A DNA stretch of 64,000 bases from JAGWBG01 sp034421095 (GCA_034421095.1 DAOUKR010000025.1:186001-250000), one strand, 5' to 3'. Shown: positions 24,576 through 33,848, counted from the first letter of the stretch. Numbers and translations are program-made. The notes: generated by a model not told the origin, from the sequence alone.

Positions 24576-25823
24576 ATGGCCGTAAGGCTGGCTCGTATCA
24601 CGTCGGTAGGGCACAAAATCCAGGTAGTCCGTGCCCTACGCCACCGCAATTTTCGATGGCTGTGGTTGAACACTGCCGCAAGCTCAGCGGGACTGGGAAT
24701 GCAGTTCCTGATTCTGGGCTGGCTGGCGTTGCACATAACCGACTCCTCCACCCAGCTAGGCCTGGTGATATTCCTGTATGGCATACCCAACCTGTGCTTT
24801 GTTATGTTCGGCGGAATTATTGCAGACCGAGCGGACAGGCGCAGGCTGTTAATTAACACCCAGGCAGCCGTGACCACGCTCATCTTCATCATTGCCACCC
24901 TGACCATAGCCGACCTAGTGGAAGTGTGGCACATCTACATCACCGCCTTTATCCTTGGAGTCCTCCAGGCCATGAATATGCCCGCCCGGATGGCGATTGT
25001 CTCGGACATCGTAGACCGGGAAGACATCATGAACGCCGTGGCACTGAACTCGGCCGTAATGAACATAGGGCGCATGATGGGACCGGGAGTGGCCGGACTT
25101 ATCGCCGAGCTAACGGACCTAGGCCCTGCCCTGTATTTTAATGCCGGTTGTTATTTCGTGGGGGCCATTTGTCTTTTTCTGATCCGGGGGGAATTCCAAC
25201 AACGGTTAGACAGAAAGACTACGGTGCTTCGCGACCTCAGTGTGGGCGTGAGTTACTTCTGGTCCACACCCGTGGTCCTGGCTATCATAGGGTCGGGATT
25301 TGCCCTGGGATTTTTCGGGACCGCTTACCTTCAAGTGCTGCCCGCCTTTGCCAAAGAGGAGTTGGGCGTAGGGGTAGGTGAAGCAGGGCTACTGATAACG
25401 GCGGCGGGTATCGGCTCACTGGCTGGCAGCATTATTCTGGCGTCGCTGGGTAACTTCCGGCACAAGAACTGGCTGATAATGGGAACGTTCATCACCTTTT
25501 GCCTGACCCTGTTCCTGCTTGCGTGGTCGCCTTGGTACTGGGTATCATGGGTTATCCTCCTGTTCGTGGGGTTTGGGAGCATGACCTACGTTTCCATGGG
25601 CACCACCGTCATACAACTTACAGTCCCGTCCCAGGTGCAGGGCCGGGTGTTGAGCCTGTGGACCGTTGGTGCGGCGTTGGTGTACGTCGGCGCTTTGCCT
25701 ATGGCGGCCGTCGCCGACGCGCTCAACTGGACTATCGCCATAGCGGGCGGAGGGGCTATATGCCTGGCAGTGTTCCTGTGGCTTGGCGTCTGGCGACCTG
25801 CCCTGCGACGCCTCGACGTATGA
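24576..25823 (+). CDS. MFS transporter (EntS-like exporter group)
   Basis: A 415-residue major facilitator superfamily membrane protein with about 12 hydrophobic spans. It opens with the MFS_3-type start ALRHRNFRWLWLNTAASSAGLGMQFLILGWLALHIT. The loop 2-3 signature is GGIIADRADRRRLLINTQ, and the fourth span follows through AFILGVLQAMNMPARMAIVSDIV. It resembles the enterobactin-exporter/multidrug branch of the family. The substrate cannot be told. AAGGAAG precedes the ATG. glcD follows after 88 nt, with an AT-rich stretch (TACTATATATAC) that may be the glc promoter. Confidence 0.85.
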   Translation: MAVRLARITSVGHKIQVVRALRHRNFRWLWLNTAASSAGLGMQFLILGWLALHITDSSTQLGLVIFLYGIPNLCFVMFGGIIADRADRRRLLINTQAAVTTLIFIIATLTIADLVEVWHIYITAFILGVLQAMNMPARMAIVSDIVDREDIMNAVALNSAVMNIGRMMGPGVAGLIAELTDLGPALYFNAGCYFVGAICLFLIRGEFQQRLDRKTTVLRDLSVGVSYFWSTPVVLAIIGSGFALGFFGTAYLQVLPAFAKEELGVGVGEAGLLITAAGIGSLAGSIILASLGNFRHKNWLIMGTFITFCLTLFLLAWSPWYWVSWVILLFVGFGSMTYVSMGTTVIQLTVPSQVQGRVLSLWTVGAALVYVGALPMAAVADALNWTIAIAGGGAICLAVFLWLGVWRPALRRLDV

Positions 25824-25911
25824 GAAGCATGAGAGCCGGCCTGTATGTACTCTCTTCTCAAGTAATGTACTATATATACAGAATATCCAAAGTAACTTAT
25901 CGGGAGAGGCC

Positions 25912-27360
25912 ATGAAAAAATCTCAGCGGCGCATCATAAAAGAACTTGAGGATATAGTTGGCAAATCCAACGTGATTTACCATCCTGAGGACCTGCTGGT
26001 CTACGAGTACGACGGCTCCATAGATAAGGCCATCCCGGAGGCCGTGGTGTTCCCCGTCACAACCGAGGAGGTTAGCAAGCTGGTGGCCCTGGCGCACAGA
26101 GAAGAAATACCAGTGGTGGGCCGAGGCTCAGGGACCGGCCTGAGCGGCGGTGCCATAGCCAGCCTGGGAGGGCTTCAAATCGCCCTGACCAGGATGAGAG
26201 GTATACTGGAGATAGACGCAGCCAACGGACTTGCCGTAGTTGAACCCGGCGTGGTGAATCTGGACCTAGACTACGAGGCCCACAAGTACGGTATGCGCTA
26301 TGCCCCCGACCCTTCCAGCCAGAAGGCGTGTAGCCTGGGCGGGAACATAGCGGAGAATGCCGGCGGCCCCCACTGCCTCGCCTATGGAGTTACCACCAAC
26401 CACGTGCTTGGCATGGAGGTGGTGCTTGAGGACGGCTCGGTGACGTGGCTGGGCGGCAAGGCCAGGGACGTACCCGGATACGACCTACGGGGGGTCTTTG
26501 TCGGCTCCGAAGGGACCTTTGGCATTGCTACCAAAATCGTGGTGCGCCTCCTTCCCCTGCCGGAGTCGGTACACACACTCCTGGGAACCTTCGACGACAT
26601 GGATTCCGCTTGCAACGCCGTCTCCAGCATAATCGGCAGGGGTATCGTGCCGGCCGCCATAGAAATGATAGATGCAGCTTGCATAAAGGCGATACTCAAC
26701 GTGACCAAAGGAGTCCTCCCCAGCGACGCAGGAGCCGTGCTCCTGGTGGAGGTGGAAGGGATAGAGGAAGAGGTGAAGGAATTGAGCGGGGAAGTGGAGG
26801 CCACCATGTACGATGCGGGTGCCGAGGACGTAAGGATCGCTCTGGAAGCCCAGGAACGGGAGCGACTCTGGGCAGCCCGCAAGGGGGCTTTCGGCGCCCT
26901 TGGCAGCCTTGCTCCCAACTACTACCTTGTGGACGGCGTTGTTCCCAGGACACGTTTGGCCGAGACCCTGAGAAGAGTGGGGGAAATCGGTGAGAGGTAC
27001 GGACTTCTCGTAGCCAACGTGTTCCATGCCGGAGACGGGAACCTCCATCCCTGCATAGCCTTTGACGAGAGGGAGCCGGGCGCTACTGACAGGGTAATTC
27101 AGGCCGGAGAGGAGATGATGAAGGTGTGCGTGGAGATGGGAGGGACCCTGTCGGGAGAGCATGGGATTGGGCTGGAGAAGAAGGCATACATGCCCCTGAT
27201 ATTCACGCAGGAAGACATGGACGTGATGATGAGAGTACGCGACGCCTTCTCACCCAACGTCCGCTTCAACCCGGGCAAAATCTTCCCCGGTGGCCCGGAA
27301 TACGACCAAGCCATGCAACGCAAGGCGGTCTCCAGCGCTGGCGAGGGTGTATATATCTAG
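25912..27360 (+). CDS. glcD: Glycolate oxidase subunit GlcD (FAD-linked)
   Basis: A 482-residue FAD-binding (PCMH-type) oxidase catalytic subunit. The FAD motif is VVGRGSGTGLSGGAI with the downstream SLGGNIAENAGGPHCLAYGVTTNHVLGMEVVL. The C-terminal lobe carries the metal-site motif NVFHAGDGNLHPCIAFDERE, the GTLSGEHGIGLEKKAYM block and FNPGKIFPGG, all typical of GlcD and D-lactate dehydrogenases. ATG 25912 is preceded by GGGAGAGG. With glcE (3 nt on) and glcF it forms the three-subunit membrane-associated oxidase that converts glycolate to glyoxylate. The family also includes D-lactate and other 2-hydroxyacid dehydrogenases. Confidence 0.9.
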   Translation: MKKSQRRIIKELEDIVGKSNVIYHPEDLLVYEYDGSIDKAIPEAVVFPVTTEEVSKLVALAHREEIPVVGRGSGTGLSGGAIASLGGLQIALTRMRGILEIDAANGLAVVEPGVVNLDLDYEAHKYGMRYAPDPSSQKACSLGGNIAENAGGPHCLAYGVTTNHVLGMEVVLEDGSVTWLGGKARDVPGYDLRGVFVGSEGTFGIATKIVVRLLPLPESVHTLLGTFDDMDSACNAVSSIIGRGIVPAAIEMIDAACIKAILNVTKGVLPSDAGAVLLVEVEGIEEEVKELSGEVEATMYDAGAEDVRIALEAQERERLWAARKGAFGALGSLAPNYYLVDGVVPRTRLAETLRRVGEIGERYGLLVANVFHAGDGNLHPCIAFDEREPGATDRVIQAGEEMMKVCVEMGGTLSGEHGIGLEKKAYMPLIFTQEDMDVMMRVRDAFSPNVRFNPGKIFPGGPEYDQAMQRKAVSSAGEGVYI

Positions 27361-27363
27361 GAA

Positions 27364-28707
27364 ATGACATCGCTGCCTGATATACTGACAAGCTTGCTGG
27401 GTCGCGAGGCGGTAGAACCGTCGGAGCGCCTGACGGAATACTCCATAGACGAGATTCATCCGGAAGCCGTCGTTTTCCCGGCAAAGGTGGATGGTGTCTC
27501 CCAGGTGCTGTCCCTGGCGTCCAGGGAGAAAAAAGCGGTGACTCCCCGGGGTGGAGGCACACAGATGGCCCTGGGCAACACTCCCAGCAGTGTTGGGATA
27601 GTCCTGGGCATCAGTCGCCTCAATCGGGTCTTACTCCATGAGCCTGCCGACTTGGTGACAAGTGCGGAAGCAGGCATAACTCTGAAGGCATTGCAAGATG
27701 AGCTTGCCAAAGAAGGGCAGTTCCTGCCTCTGGAGGCACCTCTGCCCGACAGCGCTACCATAGGCGGTATGCTGGCGGCCAACGCCAGCGGCCCCTCCAG
27801 GCTCGCCTACGGGACCGCAAGGGACTGGCTCATTGGAATCAAGGTGGTACAACCCAACGGGGTTATCACAAAAAGCGGCGGCAGAGTGGTGAAGAACGTG
27901 GCCGGATACGACCTGCACAGGCTCTACACCGGCTCACTGGGAACCCTGGGTCTAATCGTGGAAGCGAACTTCAAGATAGCTCCCCTGCCGCCTGATAAAA
28001 GGACCCTGATTGCCACCTATCCCTCCCTTTCCGACGCTACCGACTCGGCCTATGAACTTCTGCGTCGGAGCTCCATACCTCAAGCATTGCTGGTAATCAA
28101 CCGCGAGGTCATGGACAGACTTCCGGCATTGGGCAACCCCCGCGACGGCAGCGCATCCGTGCTCGCCCTCTTCACAGGACGGAAGTCAGCCGTAAGGAGA
28201 AAGACCGACGACTCGGTCAGGGATATGAAAAGAGGCGGTGCCTGGGCGGTGGAAGGTATCTCGTCCGAGGAGGGCGGCGATAATTTATGGCAGGCGGTGA
28301 CGGACTTGGGCTACGAGGAGAAAAACGCCCCCCGGCTTGTGGCGAAAGTCAGCATCCTGCCAACCCATGTGAAGGAATTTACAGCTATGGCCTCCCGGTG
28401 GGCCAACCACTCTTTACGTCAAGGGATAGTGGCCGATGTGGGCACGGGGCTGGTACGCCACCTGTGGTGGGGAGAGGACGGCTCGTTCGACGTAAGCGAG
28501 GGATTGGAGGACCTGATCAACATGATGCGGCAAGAAGCTCGCCCATATACCCGGCACTTGGTGTTCGAAAGATGCCCCAGCGATGTCAAAAGCAAGATAG
28601 ACGTGTGGGGCGATTCCCCGGAGGGACTGGACATTATGCGCCGACTCAAGCAGCAGCTCGACCCCGCCGGGATACTGAACCCGGGCCGCTTCGCAGGGAG
28701 GATTTAG
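27364..28707 (+). CDS. glcE: Glycolate oxidase FAD-binding subunit GlcE
   Basis: A 447-residue paralogue of GlcD that lacks the full C-terminal substrate lobe. The FAD-binding region is AVTPRGGGTQMALGN, then SATIGGMLAANASGPSRLAYGTARDWLIGIKVV and KNVAGYDLHRLYTGSLGTLGLI. It lacks the HAGDGNLH metal motif of GlcD, as expected for GlcE, and ends with the conserved MRRLKQQLDPAGILNPGRFAG. It starts 3 nt after glcD and ends 2 nt before glcF, so translation is probably coupled. Confidence 0.9.
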   Translation: MTSLPDILTSLLGREAVEPSERLTEYSIDEIHPEAVVFPAKVDGVSQVLSLASREKKAVTPRGGGTQMALGNTPSSVGIVLGISRLNRVLLHEPADLVTSAEAGITLKALQDELAKEGQFLPLEAPLPDSATIGGMLAANASGPSRLAYGTARDWLIGIKVVQPNGVITKSGGRVVKNVAGYDLHRLYTGSLGTLGLIVEANFKIAPLPPDKRTLIATYPSLSDATDSAYELLRRSSIPQALLVINREVMDRLPALGNPRDGSASVLALFTGRKSAVRRKTDDSVRDMKRGGAWAVEGISSEEGGDNLWQAVTDLGYEEKNAPRLVAKVSILPTHVKEFTAMASRWANHSLRQGIVADVGTGLVRHLWWGEDGSFDVSEGLEDLINMMRQEARPYTRHLVFERCPSDVKSKIDVWGDSPEGLDIMRRLKQQLDPAGILNPGRFAGRI

Positions 28708-28709
28708 CC

Positions 28710-30032
28710 GTGAGCGCCGACACAAGACCGCCTCTTAACAAGGAGCGGGGTTTTGCAGGGAGCGATATCCCTATGGACCAAGACCTTTACCGATGTGTGC
28801 ATTGCGGCCTTTGCTTGAGCGCCTGCCCCACCTACGTGGAGCTTAACGTGGAGACCGAATCCCCCAGAGGACGCATCGCACTTATGAAGGCGGTGAAGGA
28901 AGGCCGACTGGGCATCAGCAACCGGATAGCGTCCCATTGGGAGCTATGCCTGCAATGCCGGGCCTGCGAGGCCGTATGCCCTTCGGGAGTGCCCTTTGGC
29001 CGGCTCATGGAGAGCACCCGCTCTCAGATCCTCCGGCGTCGCAAGGAGTCATGGCGTCTTCGACTGGTGAAGGCCCTGTTTCTGCGGGGCGCCCTCCCTC
29101 ATCCTGCCCGGCTCAAGCTGGGGGCCGCCCTTCTACGAACATATCAGCAATTGGGACTTCGGACACTCGTGCAAAGGTCTCGACTATTGAAGCTACTCCC
29201 CGGCAAAGTGGCCGAACTGGAAGCCGGACTTCCAAGCTTCTCCGAGGCGTTTTTCGGGCCGACTCCCCAGGTGTACCCGGCCGGAGGTGAGGCGAAAATG
29301 ACGGTGGGTCTCCTATCGGGGTGCGTGATGCCTCTGGCGCAGGGGCCAACTATGGAAGCTACCGTTCGGGTGCTCACCAGAAACGGCTGCAACGTGGCTG
29401 TACCAATGGGCCAGGGCTGCTGTGGGGCGCTGAACCTCCACAGCGGCGACATAGAGATGGCCCGCAAAATGGCGCGACGCAATATAGATGTTTTCCTGAA
29501 CGCAGGTGTGGAGAAGGTCGTGATAGCATCGGCGGGTTGCGGCTCCACCATGAAGGAGTACGGTGACCTGTTGAAGGATGACCCCAAGTACAGGGAAGCG
29601 GCGGAGCGTTTTGGCAGCATGACCGTTGACGTGACCGAGTTCCTGGTGAGCCTTCCCTTTGACCGACCCCAAGGAGAAGTCAGGAGACGCATAACCTATC
29701 AGGACTCATGCCATCTGGCCCATGCTCAGCGCGTTACTCAGGCCCCCAGAGCCATTCTGAGTTCCATCCCGGGGGTGGACTTCGTGGAGATGGAGAATGC
29801 CGACCGATGCTGCGGTGCCGCCGGCATTTACACTATAACCCAGAGGGAGTTCTCACGGAGGCTCCTGGAAAGCAAGATGAAGAGTGTGGCCTCCACAGGA
29901 GCCGACACCGTTGCTACGGCCAACCCGGGCTGTATGATACAGTTGGAGGCGGGCCTTGGCCTGTCGGGCATACCAGGACGGGTGTGTCACGTGGTAGATA
30001 TTCTAGACGAGTCCTATCGAAGAGGAGCATGA
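28710..30032 (+). CDS. glcF: Glycolate oxidase iron-sulfur subunit GlcF
   Basis: A 440-residue electron-transfer subunit. Two ferredoxin-type [4Fe-4S] sites are present, C29/C32/C35/C39 (CVHCGLCLSACP) and C80/C83/C86/C90 (CLQCRACEAVCPSG). Two CCG domains follow, with GCCGALNLHSGD, SCHLAHAQR and RCCGAAGIYTITQ, which bind additional cofactors in the heterodisulfide-reductase-like family. The start is GTG 28710, 3 nt past the glcE stop. It passes electrons from the FAD subunits to the quinone pool. Confidence 0.92.
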   Translation: MSADTRPPLNKERGFAGSDIPMDQDLYRCVHCGLCLSACPTYVELNVETESPRGRIALMKAVKEGRLGISNRIASHWELCLQCRACEAVCPSGVPFGRLMESTRSQILRRRKESWRLRLVKALFLRGALPHPARLKLGAALLRTYQQLGLRTLVQRSRLLKLLPGKVAELEAGLPSFSEAFFGPTPQVYPAGGEAKMTVGLLSGCVMPLAQGPTMEATVRVLTRNGCNVAVPMGQGCCGALNLHSGDIEMARKMARRNIDVFLNAGVEKVVIASAGCGSTMKEYGDLLKDDPKYREAAERFGSMTVDVTEFLVSLPFDRPQGEVRRRITYQDSCHLAHAQRVTQAPRAILSSIPGVDFVEMENADRCCGAAGIYTITQREFSRRLLESKMKSVASTGADTVATANPGCMIQLEAGLGLSGIPGRVCHVVDILDESYRRGA

Positions 30033-30043
30033 ATTAACCACAC

Positions 30044-30502
30044 ATGATGGGGAAAATGTTTAGGCCGGGGCTTGCGTTGCTAGTAACCCTGGCATTGGGA
30101 GTGTTCCTTTCCGGGTGTGGCGGGGGGCCTGGCCCTGAAGACACGGTGCAGAGATATTTCGACGCCGTTTTGGCACGGGATTCGGCAAGGGCTGCACGGG
30201 TGTTTGTCCCAGAAGTGAGTGAGGGGATAAGCCGGGCCTCATTACCGGAAATTTCAATCGAGAACTTGAAGATTGAGAAAATATCGGAAACTGAAAATAC
30301 GTCTGAAGTTATTGCCGAATATGACGCGGAAATTATCATAGGTGAAGGTCCCACCCGGACCCACGCTAAAGTCACGTTTACCATGACAAAAACTGATGGC
30401 GAATGGCTAATCTCCGACCTGGTTTCCTGGGGCAATGTCCTGCAACCCGACATGCTTGAAGAGGAGGCCGCTACCGAAGTGGCAGTTCCGGAGGAACGAT
30501 GA
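30044..30502 (+). CDS. Lipoprotein with NTF2/DUF4878-like fold
   Basis: A 152-residue exported lipoprotein. It has a basic start, a hydrophobic core and the lipobox LSGC with the lipidated cysteine at C25. The mature part opens with EDTVQRYFDAVLARDSARAARVF and ends with strands ISDLV around a WLISD motif, the pattern of small NTF2-like or DUF4878-type lipoproteins. It starts 11 nt after glcF and overlaps the next gene by ATGA, so it belongs to the glc transcript. The function is unknown. Confidence 0.72.
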   Translation: MMGKMFRPGLALLVTLALGVFLSGCGGGPGPEDTVQRYFDAVLARDSARAARVFVPEVSEGISRASLPEISIENLKIEKISETENTSEVIAEYDAEIIIGEGPTRTHAKVTFTMTKTDGEWLISDLVSWGNVLQPDMLEEEAATEVAVPEER

Positions 30503-30738
30503 TAGGGTGCTCAGTGTTCCCGGGTATGATTCTGGTCTTCTTTGGAGTGCTGCTGCTCCTTGAGAATATGGGCATCGCCAACGGTCTGGTGAAGACCTAC
30601 TGGCCTGTGTCTCTTATAATTGTCGGAGTCGCAAGCATATTCAACATCTACCGGCTGCGGCGAATGAGGCTCAATCGTTCCAGAATCCGATGGATGTCTG
30701 ACATCCCCGACATCAACGAGGACTCCCGGAACAATTAG
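30499..30738 (+). CDS. Small two-pass membrane protein (LiaI/DUF5668-like)
   Basis: A 79-residue protein whose first 55 residues contain two hydrophobic spans (FPGMILVFFGVLLLLENM and VSLIIVGVASIFNIY) linked by a short polar stretch with YWPVSL. This is the pattern of the LiaI/LiaF-TM (DUF5668) family. A basic C-terminal tail follows. It overlaps the preceding lipoprotein gene by 4 nt, and its 3' end overlaps the convergent aminotransferase gene by 4 nt. The function is unknown. Confidence 0.7.
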   Translation: MIGCSVFPGMILVFFGVLLLLENMGIANGLVKTYWPVSLIIVGVASIFNIYRLRRMRLNRSRIRWMSDIPDINEDSRNN

Positions 30739-31928
30739 CCGGCGAGGGTGCGCTGTGCCTCGGCAACTCCGATCCCCCGGGCCACCTCATAACCCTCATC
30801 CAACAGGACGCGTTCCAGTGCGGAGAGAAAAATCAGAACGTTGCTCTCCCGCGACGAATCACCCATGAGGCCGATGCGCCATATCAGGCCTGCCACCTCT
30901 CCCAGACCGCCCCCTATCTCGATATTGTAGACCTCGCGCAGCTTGCGGCGCACCTCGGCATCGTTCACCCCTCCGGGAACCCGCACGGTAGTCAAGGGAT
31001 TCAGTCTGTAGCCAGGGTCGGCGAACAGGTCCAATCCCATCGCCTCCAAGCCTGCTCTAAGGGCCGCGGCGTTGCGGGCATGTCGTCTGATTCGCTCTTC
31101 CATACCTTCTTCCATCACCATGCGGAGGGCCTCTCGGAGGGCGTAAATCATGGAAATGGGCGCCGTATGATGATAAACCCGGTTCTGGTTTTCCGACCAG
31201 TAGGTCTCCAGATTAGCCAGGTTGAAGTAGAAGCTCTGGACCTTGGTCTTTCGCTTGTTCAGAACCTCGACGGCCCGTGGCCCGAGGGTGATGGGTGATA
31301 GGCCCGGTGGTGCTCCCAGACATTTCTGGGTAGCACCGTAGGATATATCCACACCCCATAGGTCAATGTCTACCTCTTCACCCCCCAGGGACGTTACCAC
31401 GTCGGCAATGAGGAGGGCGTCGTACCGGTGGGCGAGGTCGGCTATCTCGGGCATAGGATTAAGGACTCCCGTTGAAGTCGCTCCGTGGACGACGCCAAGG
31501 GCCTTGACCTTTCGGTGCTTTTTCATCTCCCGCTCCAGGACCGCCAGGTCGGGGCCAACGGGTTTCCCCCAAGGAATATCAACTGTGTGGACGTCCGCCC
31601 CACACCGAGATGCTATGTCAATCATCCGGTCGCCAAAGTAGTCATTGGCGGCTATCACCACGGTATCGCCTGGCTCGACCACGTTGCAGAAGGCAGCCTC
31701 CATACCTGCCGAGCCTGTTGCAGAGAGAGGCAGTGTCAGACTGTTGGAGGTCTTGAACACCATACGCAACATGACCATCACGTCATCCATAATTCGGGCA
31801 AAATCAGGGTCCAGGTGCCCCAGAATAGGCGCGGTCATAGCCTGGAGCACCCTGGAATGTACGCTGCTGGGTCCGGCTCCCATGAGTATCCTGTGCGGTG
31901 GTTTAAGCTCGTTCAGGTAATCACTCAT
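30735..31928 (-). CDS. Alanine/serine-glyoxylate aminotransferase family protein
   Basis: A 397-residue PLP-dependent class V aminotransferase. The PLP lysine is K202 in SYGATQKCLGAPPG, the cofactor aspartate is in LLIADVVTSLGG (D176), and the ATGSAGMEAAFCN phosphate-binding region lies at 70-82. The family transfers amino groups from alanine or serine to glyoxylate, giving glycine. I chose ATG 31928 because the preceding in-frame residues are not family-like; GGGGAATGGGAT lies just before it. It converges on the glycolate oxidase operon, whose product is glyoxylate, which supports a role in glycolate-to-glycine conversion. Confidence 0.87.
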   Translation of the reverse strand: MSDYLNELKPPHRILMGAGPSSVHSRVLQAMTAPILGHLDPDFARIMDDVMVMLRMVFKTSNSLTLPLSATGSAGMEAAFCNVVEPGDTVVIAANDYFGDRMIDIASRCGADVHTVDIPWGKPVGPDLAVLEREMKKHRKVKALGVVHGATSTGVLNPMPEIADLAHRYDALLIADVVTSLGGEEVDIDLWGVDISYGATQKCLGAPPGLSPITLGPRAVEVLNKRKTKVQSFYFNLANLETYWSENQNRVYHHTAPISMIYALREALRMVMEEGMEERIRRHARNAAALRAGLEAMGLDLFADPGYRLNPLTTVRVPGGVNDAEVRRKLREVYNIEIGGGLGEVAGLIWRIGLMGDSSRESNVLIFLSALERVLLDEGYEVARGIGVAEAQRTLAG

Positions 31929-32022
31929 ATCCCATTCCCCTAACGTTTCAATCCCCGCCTGGCCTTTATCCGGGTGCAACTCGTCGATCCCCATCAACCT
32001 TGCCCCGGTTGCGGACGACCGG

Positions 32023-32817
32023 TTAGACGACCGGTGAAGCACCACCATCTATGTTGACGGCTATGCCGGTAAGGTAGCTTGCCCGTTCAGAGGCCAGGAA
32101 GGCGATAACATCCCCGGCCTCCTCAGCCTCTCCAACCCTTCCTAGGGGATTTCTACCGTCCGCCATTTGCTTATAGAAGGCATCCAGTGTCAGGTCGGGG
32201 TCCTGGGCCTTGGCCTGCTCGTAGCGGCCTTCGTGCTGGCCGCTTTTTATGAACCCTATACACACGGTATTCACCAGGATGTTGTCCTTGCCCAGGTCTT
32301 TGGACATGGCCTTGGTGACGGCTATACCCGCCGCCCTGGAAACTGATGTGGGAACGGAGCTAGCGCCCGGAGTCCTGCCCCCCAGATTGGTGACGTTGAT
32401 GATTCTGCCGCCGCCCACGTTGCGCATGTGGGGTATGGCGGCGCGGCAGAAGCGCATGGCGGCCCACAGCTTCAGGTCAAAGTCGGCCTGCCACTGCTCC
32501 TCGGTCACGTTCTCGAAGGGAGCGGCGGCCGACTGACCGGCGTTATTGACCAGTATGTCTATCCTGCCAAAATGCTCCAGGGTCGTATCAACCACCCTGT
32601 CTATGTCCTGAGGGATGGAAACGTCGGCCTGAATTGGAATGACCGTTCCCTCGGTCCTGACCCGAATCTCCTCAGCCGCCTGCTCAAGGACCTCTTTACG
32701 CCGGGCACATATAGCTACCCCGGCCCCCTCGTAGGCCAGTCGCCAGGCTGCAGCCTTGCCTATCCCGTAGCTTCCGCCCGTTATTATAGCCACCTTGTCT
32801 TTGAGTCCCAGGTCCAT
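32023..32817 (-). CDS. Short-chain dehydrogenase-like protein with lost catalytic residues
   Basis: A 264-residue Rossmann-fold SDR. The cofactor motif TGGSYGIG (13-20) and NNAG (91-94) are intact. In place of the S-Y-K catalytic residues, the equivalent region reads SSVPTSVSRAAG, giving T157 where tyrosine is expected and R161 where lysine is expected; the serine position is threonine or asparagine. The C-terminus GIAVNIDGGASPVV is normal. It may be an atypical SDR subfamily or a non-catalytic binding protein. A TATAAT box (32865-32860 on the minus strand) and GGGAGGAGGGAG precede the ATG. It lies 94 nt upstream of the aminotransferase gene. Confidence 0.82.
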   Translation of the reverse strand: MDLGLKDKVAIITGGSYGIGKAAAWRLAYEGAGVAICARRKEVLEQAAEEIRVRTEGTVIPIQADVSIPQDIDRVVDTTLEHFGRIDILVNNAGQSAAAPFENVTEEQWQADFDLKLWAAMRFCRAAIPHMRNVGGGRIINVTNLGGRTPGASSVPTSVSRAAGIAVTKAMSKDLGKDNILVNTVCIGFIKSGQHEGRYEQAKAQDPDLTLDAFYKQMADGRNPLGRVGEAEEAGDVIAFLASERASYLTGIAVNIDGGASPVV

Positions 32818-32890
32818 CTCGCTCCCTCCTCTCCCAGGGTCTCACGGAAGAACACGTAAATTATATCATCTTCAGCAAGAGACTTCGTAC

Positions 32891-32948
32891 GCCTGGTCCG
32901 AGCGCTCGGAATGCTATAGCACCAGGCAAATCAGATATGTGATATACT
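32891..32948 (+). promoter_or_regulatory. Nested palindrome and -10 box upstream of trpA
   Basis: GCCTGGT (32891-32897) and ACCAGGC (32921-32927) enclose the 12-bp perfect palindrome CCGAGCGCTCGG (32898-32909). TATACT (32943-32948) follows and fits a -10 for the trp/aro operon with a start near 32955. No good -35 is seen, because the palindrome occupies that region, so it is a candidate regulator-binding site. Confidence 0.45.
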
Positions 32949-33026
32949 GTTACGAATGTTTTCTCGTGGTGCCGGTGCGCCGGTAAACCTCGCAAGGAAC
33001 ATACAGGCGGACATAAGGATAAGGAC

Positions 33027-33848
33027 GTGGCCCAGGACAGACTTGCTCAAAAGTTCAGGCAGATTGATAGTGAAGGTAGGACGGGGGTTATGCCCTTCCT
33101 CACCGCCGGTTTCCCCGACGTGAATACTACCCTGGAGCTTGTGCCAGCGCTGGCACAAGCAGGGGCCGACTGCATAGAGCTGGGGGTGCCCTTCAGCGAC
33201 CCGCTGGCGGACGGCGTCACAGTCCAGGCATCCAGCTTCCAGGCCCTCAAGAACGGGGTGACACTGGATAGCTGCATCAAGCTGGTGGACCAGTTGCGAA
33301 ATCAGGTCCCCGATACACCTCTCATCCTTATGGGATACTATAACCCTATCCTGAGCTATGGCACGGCCAGGTTCGGCGAAGCGGCCCAGAGAGCGGGGGT
33401 AGACGGCGTGATCATACCCGACTTGCCACCCGACGAATCCGGCCCTCTGCGGGAGGAATGTGAGCCTCGCGGCATTCATGTAATACCCCTGCTGGCCCCC
33501 ACCAGCACGGACGCCCGCATCGAGAAGACGTGCCGCACAGCATCGAGCTTCATTTACTGCGTGAGCTTGGCGGGGGTTACGGGGGCACGTGACGAGTTGC
33601 CCCCCGGGGTGTTCCAGTTCTTGGAGCGGGTGCGCCGGCATACTGACCTGCCGTTAACGCTGGGATTCGGTATATCCCGCCGGGAGCACGTGGAAGCCGT
33701 GGGTGGCCATGCCCAGGCCGTTATGGTGGGCAGCGCTCTCGTAAGGGTCATTACCGACTCACCTAGAGAAGAGCTAATTGAAAGAGCACAAAAGTTTGTT
33801 GGGGAATTGAACGGCGCCATTCCTTCTCCCAAAGGAGGACGAGAGTAA
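33027..33848 (+). CDS. trpA: Tryptophan synthase alpha subunit
   Basis: A 273-residue TIM-barrel enzyme that cleaves indole-3-glycerol phosphate to indole and glyceraldehyde-3-phosphate, working with TrpB. Catalytic E51 and D62 are in ELGVPFSDPLADG. The phosphate site includes YCVSLAGVTGAR and LGFGISRREHV. GTG 33027 is preceded by AAGGA. No trpB or other trp gene is next to it; instead aroH follows with a one-base overlap of stop and start. The context places it in an aromatic amino acid operon. Confidence 0.95.
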   Translation: MAQDRLAQKFRQIDSEGRTGVMPFLTAGFPDVNTTLELVPALAQAGADCIELGVPFSDPLADGVTVQASSFQALKNGVTLDSCIKLVDQLRNQVPDTPLILMGYYNPILSYGTARFGEAAQRAGVDGVIIPDLPPDESGPLREECEPRGIHVIPLLAPTSTDARIEKTCRTASSFIYCVSLAGVTGARDELPPGVFQFLERVRRHTDLPLTLGFGISRREHVEAVGGHAQAVMVGSALVRVITDSPREELIERAQKFVGELNGAIPSPKGGRE

